Positions 1-9,103 of a stretch of DNA of 64,000 nucleotides are shown piece after piece. A program made the position numbers and the translations under genes. Each line of letters begins with the position of its first letter. Position 1 is the first letter of the stretch. The stretch is taken from contig NZ_WUEY01000006.1 in assembly GCF_010668395.1 (NCBI RefSeq), positions 62,001-126,000 of the forward strand, in the 5' to 3' direction. The DNA is from Martinezella lusitana. GTDB lineage: Bacteria; Pseudomonadota; Alphaproteobacteria; Rhizobiales; Rhizobiaceae. The notes beneath the pieces were generated by a model, which saw nothing but the letters and a program-made list of their open reading frames with translations, did not search any database and was not told where the DNA came from.

Positions 1-314
1 GGGGATTCGACTGGGATCGCGGCTATATCGCCAACATGAGCAAGCGACGGATGTACTTCGGGCAAGAAGCTGGCGACCATGTCACCGATATTTTCAAACC
101 CTGCAGCGCGCATCACCTTCAGCGCGCCAGCTGCCGTTTTATACGTGCCGCGATACTCGGCAGCGCAATCGACACCGGTGATCGCAAGTGCCATGTTGCC
201 AGCGAGGCCCACCACGCAATCGTGGCCATCCCAGTTGAAGGGCGTCCGCCACATCCTGTCGATCTCTTCGGCGAAGCGCCGGCGCCAATCGTCGACTCTC
301 GTGAGTTCAATCAT
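1..314 (-). CDS. DUF6950-like tail-tip protein (partial, runs off window start)
   Basis: The minus-strand frame opens with ATG at 314 (ATGA overlap with the stop of the preceding tail gene) and stays open to base 1, so the C terminus lies outside the window. About 104 residues are visible. They hold the pattern FNWDGHDC, then a conserved TGVDCA stretch and RGTYKTAAGA, which I recognise from the DUF6950 family found at the end of tail operons of siphophages and gene-transfer-agent-like clusters. The Cys in DGHDC recalls the NlpC/P60-type position, but the DUF6950 role is not established. Its place after the tape measure suggests a tail-tip or cell-wall-contacting function (inference). Confidence 0.75.
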   Translation of the reverse strand, partial: MIELTRVDDWRRRFAEEIDRMWRTPFNWDGHDCVVGLAGNMALAITGVDCAAEYRGTYKTAAGALKVMRAAGFENIGDMVASFLPEVHPSLAHVGDIAAIPVES

Positions 315-937
315 TTGGACTTCTGCCCCCAAGGGATGGACCAGTTTTTCACCGTGCTGGAATATTTGCCGAACTGGTCGTTGGACCGGCGCTTCTGACC
401 CTCGTAGGAACTCTTCTGAGGGTTAGTCCGGTTGAGCATGGAGATCGCATCCGAGATCACGTTCACGGTGATTTTGCCGTCTTGGCCGATCGAAGGGGTA
501 TCGATCGGAGCACCATCGACCTGGCCCAGGAATGCTATCGAGGGGGTTGCCGACAGTGCGCCAGTGCTCGGGTTGATCGTCATCTCGTGGATTTCGACCT
601 TTGCCAGACGAAGATCGTACCCGCGCACCAGCTGCTGAGCGATGTCGGCAATCTGGCTCATCTCGAGGCTGATTGTCTGAGCGGTCATGTCCGAGACGCG
701 AGGCGTGTCTCCAGTGTCCAAATTCATTGCACCGTAATAAGTACGGGCTTCAGGAAGCCCCGTGGTGCCGCTGGTCACAGACACATTGATATCGTCATCT
801 CCGGTCCAGAGCCCGAGCGTCACAGGGGCTCCCGACGCTATCGTCTTTGCGATGAACCAGACGAAGGTCCGCGGGATGATCCCGGTCTCCCGTGCGGAAA
901 TCAGCGCGTTGTAGAAATTTCCGTCTATCGCACGCAT
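311..937 (-). CDS. tail tip/baseplate-type protein
   Basis: A 208-residue protein between the tape measure side and the DUF6950 gene, where siphophages carry tail-tip (lambda gpL-like or GTA gp13-like) genes. The C terminus is basic and aromatic (QKRRSNDQFGKY, then NWSIPWG), a typical ending of such hub proteins. I do not see a decisive domain signature, so the call rests mostly on position and overall look. It overlaps the next gene by ATGA and follows the preceding one by 6 nt, so it is co-translated in the tail operon. Confidence 0.65.
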   Translation of the reverse strand: MRAIDGNFYNALISARETGIIPRTFVWFIAKTIASGAPVTLGLWTGDDDINVSVTSGTTGLPEARTYYGAMNLDTGDTPRVSDMTAQTISLEMSQIADIAQQLVRGYDLRLAKVEIHEMTINPSTGALSATPSIAFLGQVDGAPIDTPSIGQDGKITVNVISDAISMLNRTNPQKSSYEGQKRRSNDQFGKYSSTVKNWSIPWGQKSK

Positions 938-943
938 CGGAGC

Positions 944-1600
944 TCACTTCTTTTGAATAGCTTTGAAGGTCGCCCCAGTGGTCGTGTGGTCGACACCGGT
1001 CGTTCCAGGATTGTGGCTGCCCGGGAAAAGCACGCATTTGCAGAACGGCTTGATGAGTGCGACCGAAATCCCTGTGGCGGATCCGACAGCCAAATTCGGG
1101 AAGATGCCGAACTCCGGCGTTTTTCCGTTCGAGCCGGCAGTGACCGTTTCCGAGATCTCGTGGAAGGCGTAGCGCTGGACGCTGCTGCCGAAAATGAATG
1201 ACAATTTGTCGCCAACCGTCAGCACATAGCCTGGAGGTAAGCCAGCCAAACTCAAAGAGGCATTGTCGGCGCCGAGGCTATTGATGGTTACGGCATTCTG
1301 GCCAAGCCTTGCGCCGTCGGGATCGGCTTGGGGGAAGCGGCTCAACGGATCGTAAAGGAAGAAGGCGAGCCTCGATCCCTGGAGCTTCCGGATCCGCGCC
1401 GCTGCCTGCTTGGCCTGGTCTGCCGAACACTGTTTCAGGTTGATGGTAGCCAACCAAAGGGGTGGCGCGAGCTCTGCTGTCCAAACCCGTCCGTCGCCAG
1501 TACCGGACGACTCGTCGTTGCGTTGGATGTCCCAGATTACAGTTTCGATATTCAGACGATCGGCAAAATCCGCGAACGAATATGGCGTCACAATTGTCAT
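944..1600 (-). CDS. tail protein following the tape measure (distal tail-like)
   Basis: 218 residues, directly downstream of the tape measure gene. It begins with a strand-rich segment (VIWDIQRND, then VWTAELAPPLWLATINL), has a helix rich in Ala/Lys/Arg, and then LAFFLYDPLSRFPQADP and a beta-rich half with an LSLAGLPPGYVLTVGD stretch. Genes at this position normally encode a distal tail or baseplate component that links the tail tube to the tip. No family assigned with certainty. Confidence 0.65.
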   Translation of the reverse strand: MTIVTPYSFADFADRLNIETVIWDIQRNDESSGTGDGRVWTAELAPPLWLATINLKQCSADQAKQAAARIRKLQGSRLAFFLYDPLSRFPQADPDGARLGQNAVTINSLGADNASLSLAGLPPGYVLTVGDKLSFIFGSSVQRYAFHEISETVTAGSNGKTPEFGIFPNLAVGSATGISVALIKPFCKCVLFPGSHNPGTTGVDHTTTGATFKAIQKK

Positions 1601-1640
1601 GTGATTTCAATACCTAGCGATTGATTTCTTAAGTTTCGCG

Positions 1641-4600
1641 CTATCGCTTGTTGGGATTGCGCTTGATCTGATTCATGCGGTCCGGCAGCGCGCTGTCGTA
1701 TTGGGAGATGCCCGACTTTACGCTCTTCGAACTTTCAGTCTTGGCAACGCCTGTCACGTAGGTTTGCAGCGTTCCGTCTTCGGCGACCTTCGTCTCAAAA
1801 GAAATGTGGAGGCCATCGACCTGCTTGCTTTGAGAATGCCTGGACAGGCCGGTGGCCATCTTGTTTCCGTTGGCCGCGAGCATTTTGCTGCCGTCGGGGA
1901 GGTACTGAGACGGGGGCACGACACTATTGGGTCGCGCAACGGGGCCACCATCTGCCATCTTCTGTTTTGGCTTCAGCAGGTCCGTTAGCCGACCGCGCTT
2001 CAGGTATTGTTGAAGCGCCATCAAGTTCTCGACGCCGGCATTCTTGGTGGACTGTTCGTCAAACACGAACTCGCCGTTGGAGAGCTTAACAAGCTTCTTG
2101 TCAGACCGCGGTCCACCCGGTCCGCGTACGGGACCGGGTTTCTGATCTTCGACGTCAACGGGACCGCCATCAGCAAGCCCCAAAAGACCGCCAAACAATC
2201 CCTTCCCTCCAAAGATGCCTCCAATAATCCCGCCAAGACCACCGCCAGACGAGCCGGTGGCGGCTCCTCCTGCGATGTTGCGAAAGCTCGACTTCAGGCT
2301 CTCGACGAGCGGCTCGACGATTAGGATTTGCACGACGAGCTTCTCGAGGTTCTTCAGAAGGTTGCCGAATGCATCATCGCCATCGAGCATGTCAGTGAAG
2401 AGATTTCCGATGGAGTCAGCCAAGCCATCCGTGAACTTGATCAAGCGATCGTTCTCGGTGGACTTCTGCAGTTGATCGGTGATCATCTGGAACTTGGCTG
2501 GAACTTGGTCCAGACGGCCGTCAGTTATTGCGTCGACATAGGCCTTAATCTCTGGTTCAGAGAGACCAAACTGCCGAGCCGTCTCGACGACTTTCTGCTG
2601 AAGGTCCGAGAGGAATTTCGTTGCCTCGCTGTTGCTCAGCTCATGAAGCTGGCGCGTGAAATTGCTATCGATCCCGACTTGAAGAGCGTCTTGTATTGCC
2701 TTGAATTTAGCGGGGATTTGATCCAGCCGGCCATCCGCGATCGCATCAACGTAGGCCTTGATCTCTGGCTCGGAAACCTTTGCGGAACGCGCAAACTCGA
2801 CCACCTGTTGCTGAAGGTCGTTCAGCCCCTTCTCGTGGCCCGTCGCGACCAATTCCTTGACCTGTTTGGTCAGTTCGTTGTCGGTGCCAGCTTTCAGGAT
2901 TTGCGAGATGGTCTTGAGCTTGTCCGGAACCTTATCCAGATCGCCGGAGCCGACCGCATCGGCGTATTGTACAAGCTCTTCGCGCGTGACGCCCATCGAC
3001 TGACCGGTCTGCAGGACAAGCTGGTCGAAATCGCTCAGGGCCTTGACCTTGCTCTGAAGGTCCAAATCCTTCAGGCCATCGACCCACTTCTGCGTTGACT
3101 CATCCAAACGAGGCAGACCAGTGAATGTCTGGTCACTCGCTGTCTTGATCGTCTGGTCGGAATAATTGTTGAGGCTGGGCCAGCGCCCGCGCAATTTGCT
3201 GAGGCTACCGCCGGTCTGACGGATGAGCTCCTGCGCGATCCTATCCTGTGTCTCTTGATTGAAGGTCGTGTCGCCCGAGATCCCAAGCTGCTTCATGAAA
3301 TCCTGGAGCGTGGTACGGGTGATCTGATAGCGCCCAACTGCGGACGAATTGTACAACGGGTCGCTGGACGGAAGAGCCCGCGTCTGATCGAGGATCTTGC
3401 TCTGAAGGGCGAGCACCTCATTGATCGTCATCTGGGTCAGATTGACGGGACCATCAGTGAAGCGGCCGTAGCCAAGCGTCTCGTTATATCCGCGGCCCTT
3501 ATCTGTACCCTCGGTCGTGCCGATGAGATCAAGGAGCCCGCGCTTCGCCTGCTGGCTCGCATAGATCTTCTGCGCGGCGTCGCGGATGGGGCCGAGATCG
3601 ACAAGCTTACCCGCCTTCTCCAACTCCTTGGAGACCTTGTCGACAATGCCTTTGATGGCAGTCTCATAAGGTGTGAGGTCCGCCTCGCGAACGTCCTTGT
3701 CGATCGTCGGCTGAGCTTCCGTCTTCAGCCGCTGATAATCCGTCATCGACTGATTTTCGGACTGCCGATACTGCTGGGCGGGATTCATGTTTGCCGCCCG
3801 AGCGGCATCCTGAATGCCCTTGACCCAGTCGTCCGTCGCCTTCTTCAGCGCATTGAGGCGCTCACCAAGGTTCACCACGGTCAACGCGATCGAGGCGATG
3901 TCCGGATTGGCCAGCGCCATGTTCTCAAGCGACTTGCGTGCCTCTTCGCTCATCGCCTTGTTCTTCACGATTTCATCGCGGACCTTTTTCAGGCTCGCCT
4001 TGATGCGATCGTTGCTGTCGAGAACTTTCGAAGAGGTCGAAAGGGCGGCATCGTATTCCGATTGAATTTGGTCCGTGCTCGGCCCGATCTGGCCCAGATC
4101 GATATTGCCAAGGCCATCCAGTGTCTTGGCAATGTCTTGCTGGAAATTTGTGAGCTCGGTCTGAAGCTTCGAAATGCGGATATTGGCGACGTCGTCCTTA
4201 TAGGACTTCATGCCGTCCGCCGCCTTATCGGTCAGATAGCCGAGATCGGTGAGTTGTTTGGTGATCTTCTCGGTCTGCTGTGCCGAAGCAGCGGACTCGG
4301 CGGCGAACTTCGTCATCAGCGCCGTCGCCGCGACGAGGGCTCCCGTCATCACCAAGCCAGACCAGCCGCCGAAGAAATCGAGAACTGCACCACCAGCCCG
4401 GCGCAATACATTGAGACGCTGTTGGGCAACTGCAATGCGATTGGTCGTCTGGACCTGGCGTTCCAAAAGAACCTGAGCTTCCTTTTGAAGCTTGTTCAAT
4501 TCCTCGGCCGCCACCGACTGCGCCTTCAATGCCGAGTTCAATTGGCCGATGTTCCCGCCCTGCGCGTCGGAAATCGCGGCGCTGGCCGTTTTCAGATTGT

Positions 4601-6716
4601 TCTGGGCAACAAGGATCTTCTGATCGAGATCATCGATCTGAGCCGACATCTTCGCTGCGGCCTTCCCGGTGAACGCTTCGTTTGTTGCGTCCGAAAGGGT
4701 TCGCATGCGCCCCTGCAACTCAGTGATCGAGTCCTGATAGGCCTGAATTGCCTTCGCTTCTGCAGCCAGCCGCCGATCCAACGTGGCGCTGCCGATATCG
4801 GCCGATGCGATCTTGGTACGATTTTCCTCCGCCAGCGAGAGCGCGTTGACGGCTTTCTCCGCCGCCTGCACAGCCTGGGTGTGCTTCGACATCGCGGCGG
4901 TAATCCCGCGCGTCGCGGCCTCTCCGGCATCGATGCTGGCGAGCTTCTTTTCGAGGCTGTCAATTTCCTTGTAGAGGGTCTGGGTGCTTTGAAGTGCTTT
5001 CTGCTGTTGGCCGAGCAATCCATTGTATTGCTTACCGAAGGCGTCATCGAACCCGCTCAGATCCTTGATCGAGCGAAGCTCAGAGATCTCAGACCGGACA
5101 CCCTTGAGCCGCTGGGTTTGCGTTACGAGGGACTGGCGCCGGGCATCGATCTCACCATTGAGCTTGACCTTCGCCAGTTCGCGTTCCGCGGCAATAGCCG
5201 CCTGCGTCTCCGCCACCCTGCTGTTCGCCGTCGTAACGTTGCCGGCGGCGACACCGACCACCTGATCGGCACGCGACAGCTTCTGCGCCTGCTTTGCGCG
5301 GAGGGACTGTTCCTCGGCTGCAGCGGCCTGCTGAGCCTGGATAACCAGCGTCTGGTTATCGCGAACGATCTGCCGCTGCAGTTCGATCTGCCGTTGAAGG
5401 CGACCAATCTCCTCGTTCGAAGCGAGATTGAGCTTTTCCGCCAATGCCGAACGTTGCGTCTCGAGCTCACGCAACTTTTGCTGCGCCGTGAACTCCTTCT
5501 CCTTCGCAGCATTCACCTCGTTGGACTGCTTCACAGCGATTGAGTCGATCGCAGCATCGCGCGTCGACGAAACATTCGCCTTCTGCGCGTCGATTTCAGC
5601 GAGGTGCTTGGTGATGCCCTTCTGCTCATCGACATAGTCGCCGATCTGTTCGCGAATGCCGGCATTGGTCTTGCTGACGCCAGCGGCCACGCCCTGCCCC
5701 GTGAGCACCAGTTTTCGCGCCGCATAGAGCGCGACCAGGCCACCCGTGACTTTGGTGATGTATGGCATGATCTCGTCGAAGTTATCGGCGAGGCCCTTGA
5801 TGGCGCCGGCGAGAGCTCGCGTGCCGCCATAGGCGTCATCGGTCTGACCGACATAGCGGAGGAAAGCATTATCAAGGAGGGTGAAGGACTGAGCGACAGT
5901 AGGGATGGTCTTCGCGAACTCGGCATCGATCTTGTCGCTTGCCTTGACGATCGCTTCTGTCACCTTCTGGGCGGTGAGCTCGCCAGCCTGGGACATCTTG
6001 CGGAGAGTGCCGAGATCGACGTTCAGTGCATCGGCGATGCCCTTGAGCAGAACCGGGGCATTCTCTGCTACCGAACGATATTCGTCACCGCCGAAGCGAT
6101 TGGAAGCGATACCTTGGGACAGCTGGAGCGCCGCGCCGGATGCTTCCTGCGGGGTCGCGCCGCCGATCGCGAACGCCTTCTGGACGGTCTCAGTGATGCG
6201 CAAGAGCTTCTGCTGGGAATAGCCGTATTGATCGGTCGCGCGCGCGGTGCGTGCGTAAATCTGGGTCGTTGACTCGAGGGACGAGCGAGTGCGCTGGGAT
6301 ACCGCGTAAAGGGCATCCTGAACCGCCGCAAGCGACGAGCTCGAGTCCGTGACGGTCGAGATCTGGTTGCTCAGCAGCCGATACTTGTCGGCGGTCTGCA
6401 CGAGATAGGCGCCGGTGAACGCGCCCGTGAACCCTGCGCCGGCGACCGCCGCAATTCCAAGCATAGCGGCCCGCAGACGGCCAACTTCATCTGTTGCCCG
6501 CGAGAGATCCTTCAGAGACTCGTTGGCGAGCTTGATCCGAAGGTTCGTCCCCATCTGTGTCCGCAGAGAGCGAACCGCATTGGAAGTATTCGCCAGAGAC
6601 GAATTCATCCTTCGCGAGTCGCGCTCTACAAGATTGGCAACGTCGGTAAAACGGCGGCTGTCCCCAATATCGACATACAAGCCGATATGGATATTGCCGA
6701 CTTCTCCAGCAGACAT
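1641..6716 (-). CDS. tail tape measure protein with lambda-lysozyme-like domain
   Basis: 1691 residues, the longest gene in the window. The N-terminal part (about 70-300) matches the tape-measure N-terminal domain (QTADKYRLLSNQISTV, then QIYARTARATDQYG). Residues 350-780 are long coiled coil rich in Ala/Gln/Glu/Arg, followed by a hydrophobic segment near 780-805 (GLVMTGALVAATALM). Residues about 1055-1180 resemble the lambda R transglycosylase: TTEGTDKGRGY carries the likely catalytic Glu (about 1068), and AVGRYQI is the GRYQ motif. Residues about 1220-1440 hold three repeats of 70-74 residues (EPEIKAYVDAI..GRLDQ). The C terminus is the usual Gly-rich ADGGPV and GEFVFDEQST tail. It sets tail length and, by the muralytic domain, probably opens peptidoglycan at DNA entry. 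Confidence 0.93.
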   Translation of the reverse strand: MSAGEVGNIHIGLYVDIGDSRRFTDVANLVERDSRRMNSSLANTSNAVRSLRTQMGTNLRIKLANESLKDLSRATDEVGRLRAAMLGIAAVAGAGFTGAFTGAYLVQTADKYRLLSNQISTVTDSSSSLAAVQDALYAVSQRTRSSLESTTQIYARTARATDQYGYSQQKLLRITETVQKAFAIGGATPQEASGAALQLSQGIASNRFGGDEYRSVAENAPVLLKGIADALNVDLGTLRKMSQAGELTAQKVTEAIVKASDKIDAEFAKTIPTVAQSFTLLDNAFLRYVGQTDDAYGGTRALAGAIKGLADNFDEIMPYITKVTGGLVALYAARKLVLTGQGVAAGVSKTNAGIREQIGDYVDEQKGITKHLAEIDAQKANVSSTRDAAIDSIAVKQSNEVNAAKEKEFTAQQKLRELETQRSALAEKLNLASNEEIGRLQRQIELQRQIVRDNQTLVIQAQQAAAAEEQSLRAKQAQKLSRADQVVGVAAGNVTTANSRVAETQAAIAAERELAKVKLNGEIDARRQSLVTQTQRLKGVRSEISELRSIKDLSGFDDAFGKQYNGLLGQQQKALQSTQTLYKEIDSLEKKLASIDAGEAATRGITAAMSKHTQAVQAAEKAVNALSLAEENRTKIASADIGSATLDRRLAAEAKAIQAYQDSITELQGRMRTLSDATNEAFTGKAAAKMSAQIDDLDQKILVAQNNLKTASAAISDAQGGNIGQLNSALKAQSVAAEELNKLQKEAQVLLERQVQTTNRIAVAQQRLNVLRRAGGAVLDFFGGWSGLVMTGALVAATALMTKFAAESAASAQQTEKITKQLTDLGYLTDKAADGMKSYKDDVANIRISKLQTELTNFQQDIAKTLDGLGNIDLGQIGPSTDQIQSEYDAALSTSSKVLDSNDRIKASLKKVRDEIVKNKAMSEEARKSLENMALANPDIASIALTVVNLGERLNALKKATDDWVKGIQDAARAANMNPAQQYRQSENQSMTDYQRLKTEAQPTIDKDVREADLTPYETAIKGIVDKVSKELEKAGKLVDLGPIRDAAQKIYASQQAKRGLLDLIGTTEGTDKGRGYNETLGYGRFTDGPVNLTQMTINEVLALQSKILDQTRALPSSDPLYNSSAVGRYQITRTTLQDFMKQLGISGDTTFNQETQDRIAQELIRQTGGSLSKLRGRWPSLNNYSDQTIKTASDQTFTGLPRLDESTQKWVDGLKDLDLQSKVKALSDFDQLVLQTGQSMGVTREELVQYADAVGSGDLDKVPDKLKTISQILKAGTDNELTKQVKELVATGHEKGLNDLQQQVVEFARSAKVSEPEIKAYVDAIADGRLDQIPAKFKAIQDALQVGIDSNFTRQLHELSNSEATKFLSDLQQKVVETARQFGLSEPEIKAYVDAITDGRLDQVPAKFQMITDQLQKSTENDRLIKFTDGLADSIGNLFTDMLDGDDAFGNLLKNLEKLVVQILIVEPLVESLKSSFRNIAGGAATGSSGGGLGGIIGGIFGGKGLFGGLLGLADGGPVDVEDQKPGPVRGPGGPRSDKKLVKLSNGEFVFDEQSTKNAGVENLMALQQYLKRGRLTDLLKPKQKMADGGPVARPNSVVPPSQYLPDGSKMLAANGNKMATGLSRHSQSKQVDGLHISFETKVAEDGTLQTYVTGVAKTESSKSVKSGISQYDSALPDRMNQIKRNPNKR

Positions 6717-6723
6717 CCGGGCC

Positions 6724-7439
6724 CTATTCTCGCTTTTTGGGTTTCTTGGCTTTGTTGCCGCCGGTGAGGTGCTTGATGATCCCCAGCCATTGCTTGGGGT
6801 TCATGACCTCTTCGACGACGCCCCTCTTTTTCAGAAGGTCGTCGGGGCTCTTCGGGAAGTTCTTGGGAGCGTTGGTGCCCGTCGACGTGAGCAAGGCAGT
6901 AAGCCAGGCCGAATTGACGAGACGCTCATAAGAGTGCTCGCCGGCCAACTTGGCGTACTTAAAGATCTCAAATGGGGTGTAGCGGCGTACCTCGTCGGGC
7001 TTCAGTCCGACTCGGTATCCTGCTTCGTGGGCAGCTTCGATGAGAGGTAGGCCGCCATCTGAGGGTTTGCTTCGAGCCTGGACTGGAGGTCATCCAGCTC
7101 CTTCTCGACCTTTTTCCGCTCAAATTCTTGCTGTTCAGCCCAGTCGCGGCCGTGGATGGTCAGGAAGAGAGCATCAAGAATTTTGATGTTCACTTCCTCC
7201 AACGTCAGTCCCCACGGGAATGCCGCAAGGATGCCGTCGTCGTTCGCTGCGCACGCAATGCAGAGCTTGTAGGTCTTGACGTCCACCTTCGCGAGCTTGC
7301 TGATCACGACATTGATGTAGTCATCTCCCACGGCAGCCTGAAGGCGTTCCAGCGCGTCGACCGAAAAGCGGATGAAGGCACCCTCACCCGCTTCCGGAAT
7401 GGCCACCTCGCCGCGCGATTTATTTGCCGGCTTATCCAT
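6724..7439 (-). CDS. tail assembly chaperone frameshift product (G-T type, -1 fusion)
   Basis: Predicted 238-residue fusion: frame 0 from ATG 7439 to the slippery heptamer AAACCCT at 7068-7062 (phased A AAC CCT), then the -1 frame to the stop at 6724. After the slip the -1 frame reads SDGGLPLIEAAHEAGYRVGL, PDEVRRYTPFEIFKYAKLAGE and ends in a Lys/Arg-rich tail. The downstream frame has no good ATG or ribosome site of its own (the only nearby start is TTG 6948), which favours frameshifting. Lengths 145 and 238 resemble lambda gpG and gpG-T. Known role in this family: chaperoning the tape measure before tube polymerisation. Confidence 0.75.
7002..7439 (-). CDS. tail assembly chaperone (G type)
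   Basis: 145 residues, between the tail tube gene (8 nt upstream) and the tape measure. The protein is acidic and helical (IRFSVDALERLQAAVGDDYI, then ILDALFLTIHGRDWAEQQEF) and its position is that of lambda gpG / GTA gp10. It ends at 7002, but about 60 nt before its stop it carries AAACCCT in the phase required for -1 slippage (see the fusion entry). Confidence 0.8.
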   Translation of the reverse strand: MDKPANKSRGEVAIPEAGEGAFIRFSVDALERLQAAVGDDYINVVISKLAKVDVKTYKLCIACAANDDGILAAFPWGLTLEEVNIKILDALFLTIHGRDWAEQQEFERKKVEKELDDLQSRLEANPQMAAYLSSKLPTKQDTESD

Positions 7440-7447
7440 CGGCCACC

Positions 7448-7900
7448 TTAGTTATCGACTTCGCGCGGTGCACCCGACGGACGAATGGTGCACTGCTGGG
7501 TCATGATCGCCTCGGGTGAAATGTCGATGTTGCCGAGCTGCGAAACGAACGCGTCCGCCTCGAGGCTGATCGGGAGGCCGATGGCCTGGGTGTTGATGCG
7601 GAAGGTAACGAGCTCGCGTGCCTCGAGCTTCGCGCGAAGGCCGGTGGTCCCGCTTTGCGTCGGATCGGTCGGATCCCACTGCATCGTAAACGTCCACTCG
7701 TCGGCGCTCTTCAGGCCGGCGATGAATTCCTGGTAGAAGTTCGGCGAATTCAGGTGGGTCGCATCGATGGTATTGAGCGTGACGCCACCGACGCTCATTG
7801 TGGTGACGTTGGCGACGGTGGTGAAGACTTCCGGCGACGCGCCGTCGCCAACCTGCATGGTAACGCCGATACCGGCCTTACCAGTGGACTTCTGGCTCAT
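7448..7900 (-). CDS. major tail tube protein
   Basis: 150 residues; begins with small, Gly-rich strands (GKAGIGVTMQVGDG), followed by VANVTTMSVGG, ATHLNSPNFYQEFIAGL and DEWTFTMQWDPTDPTQ. The AT(H)LN..YxEFIAGLKxADEW pattern is typical of the siphophage/GTA tail tube (lambda gpV/GTA gp9 superfamily). It is preceded by ATAGGAGAG and by a hairpin/terminator at 7940-7964 that closely matches the one in front of the capsid gene, suggesting separate dosage control. Confidence 0.88.
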   Translation of the reverse strand: MSQKSTGKAGIGVTMQVGDGASPEVFTTVANVTTMSVGGVTLNTIDATHLNSPNFYQEFIAGLKSADEWTFTMQWDPTDPTQSGTTGLRAKLEARELVTFRINTQAIGLPISLEADAFVSQLGNIDISPEAIMTQQCTIRPSGAPREVDN

Positions 7901-7939
7901 GATTCTCTCCTATGGTGGGATTTGCCAAAAAGGCGCACG

Positions 7940-7964
7940 AAAAAGGCCGCCGTTGCCGGCAGCC
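7940..7964 (-). terminator. hairpin/terminator upstream of tail tube gene
   Basis: On the minus strand GGCTGCCG-GCAA-CGGCGGCC forms an 8 bp stem (one G-U) followed by TTTTT, the classic intrinsic terminator shape. It lies 40 nt before the tail tube start, inside the virion operon. The same stem (GGCTGCC/GGCGGCC plus T-run) recurs before the capsid gene at 12875-12898. Confidence 0.75.
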
Positions 7965-8009
7965 TGAACGGGCCAGAGGCCGCGTTAGTGATCTGTCAGA
8001 GACAGAGCG

Positions 8010-8234
8010 TTATTGAATTTTGCGGAGATCGAACGTGGTATCGCCGGTCCGCTCGTGAACCCAATGATCAAGGCCGCCCCAGGGCTTGTATTTCCACTCG
8101 CCATGATCACGGCTGGCTGCAGCAGCCTTCTTCGAGACTTTGGTCGTCTCGGGAGCGGCAGAGGTTGCCGCCTCGGTTATTTCCCGCGCGGCCCCTTTTT
8201 CATCCTCGCTATTTTGTCCGTCATTGTGTTCCAT
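8010..8234 (-). CDS. small hypothetical protein of the head-tail region
   Basis: 74 residues with an acidic start (MEHNDGQNSEDEKG), an Ala/Lys-rich low-complexity middle and a conserved-looking end (YKPWGGLDHWVHERTGDTTF). Start chosen at 8234 because GGGAGG lies 6 nt upstream; it overlaps the 3' end of the HK97 gp10-like gene by 58 nt in another frame. Function unknown; placed between connector and tail tube genes. Confidence 0.6.
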   Translation of the reverse strand: MEHNDGQNSEDEKGAAREITEAATSAAPETTKVSKKAAAASRDHGEWKYKPWGGLDHWVHERTGDTTFDLRKIQ

Positions 8235-8698
8235 ATTGACCTCCCGAAGGTAGTGGGCACCTTGTTCGCCTCCTCATCGAAAGAGGGCAAAAGCGATGGA
8301 TGAGCTCGAGCGCCTGGATGATCGAAGCCGCCGCGAAAATTTGGCTGGTGGTGGGGAGCGGTACCGAACTCGACCAGATGGAGCAGGTACCGCGCTCGCT
8401 TGGTGGCGCCGAGCTTGTAGATGAACTTCGTCTTCGATGACCCGCTGCTCTTTTTGACAACGATTCCTTCGTCGACATGGCCGCCCTTGCGCGGAGACTT
8501 CGGCTGCGGAAAGCCAGGATACTTGCCGAAGAAGTTCCGATTTTCTTTCAGGCGTTGGATGGTCTTATCGAGCATCGGCTTGAGCGATTGGGTCGCAGCC
8601 TGATCGACCTCTGCCTTGGTCGGCCCCTTCGCCAGTTCACGTAGGTTGGCGATCAATTCCTTGTCGCCCGTGATGCCGGACTTCTTAAAAGGCGCCAT
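8177..8698 (-). CDS. HK97 gp10-like tail completion/head-tail joining protein
   Basis: 173 residues, basic. It has the family pattern: GITGDKELIANLRELAKG near the start, TKFIYKLGATKRARYLLHLVEFGT (the LxEFGT signature), APHHQPN, then PFDEEANKVPTTFGR. HK97 gp10 family proteins complete the head-tail interface. It lies directly after the DUF3168 gene, the normal order. Confidence 0.85.
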   Translation of the reverse strand: MAPFKKSGITGDKELIANLRELAKGPTKAEVDQAATQSLKPMLDKTIQRLKENRNFFGKYPGFPQPKSPRKGGHVDEGIVVKKSSGSSKTKFIYKLGATKRARYLLHLVEFGTAPHHQPNFRGGFDHPGARAHPSLLPSFDEEANKVPTTFGRSIWNTMTDKIARMKKGPRGK

Positions 8699-8701
8699 CT
8701 G

Positions 8702-9103
8702 TCACCCCTTCGCGCGCCACCAAATGAAGAATTGCTTCACGTCACGGAATGCGGTTTGCGTGTCATTTTGGTCTGAAAAGTCGACGTCGGCGAACCGAAT
8801 ATCGACATCAATGAAGTCGGCGATGGAGCGCTTGGTAATCCCGCTCAGGCACCCCATAACCGCATCTCCCAGCTTGATGGAGGTGAGCGCTTCATCAGTG
8901 ATGCACTCTACGGTCAGCCTTTCCCGGTAATATTTGCCGGGTGCATTCACCAAACCGTGGTCTTTTGAACCCACCTTGTTTGTGACGATGTATGGTCGCG
9001 TGGCGCCCTGCGGCGCCTGAATCGGGTATATGCGATTGCTCGCGATCGCCTTCACCGACGCATCCCGGGCTAACAGGTAGTTTGCGATGATGATGGAAGA
9101 CAT
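8702..9103 (-). CDS. DUF3168-type tail terminator/completion protein
   Basis: 133 residues. NRIYPIQAPQGATRPYIV near residue 25, followed by the ERLTVECITDE strand and a helix, is the DUF3168 pattern (tail terminator, lambda gpU-like fold). It sits between the head closure gene (1 nt overlap at 9103) and the gp10-like gene. Confidence 0.85.
   Translation of the reverse strand: MSSIIIANYLLARDASVKAIASNRIYPIQAPQGATRPYIVTNKVGSKDHGLVNAPGKYYRERLTVECITDEALTSIKLGDAVMGCLSGITKRSIADFIDVDIRFADVDFSDQNDTQTAFRDVKQFFIWWRAKG

Noticed and set aside
3255..5543. A 762-residue plus-strand open frame inside the tape measure gene
   Set aside because: It is antisense to the strongly supported tape measure gene, lacks a ribosome site and has the Arg/Leu-rich, repeat-like composition of a codon shadow.
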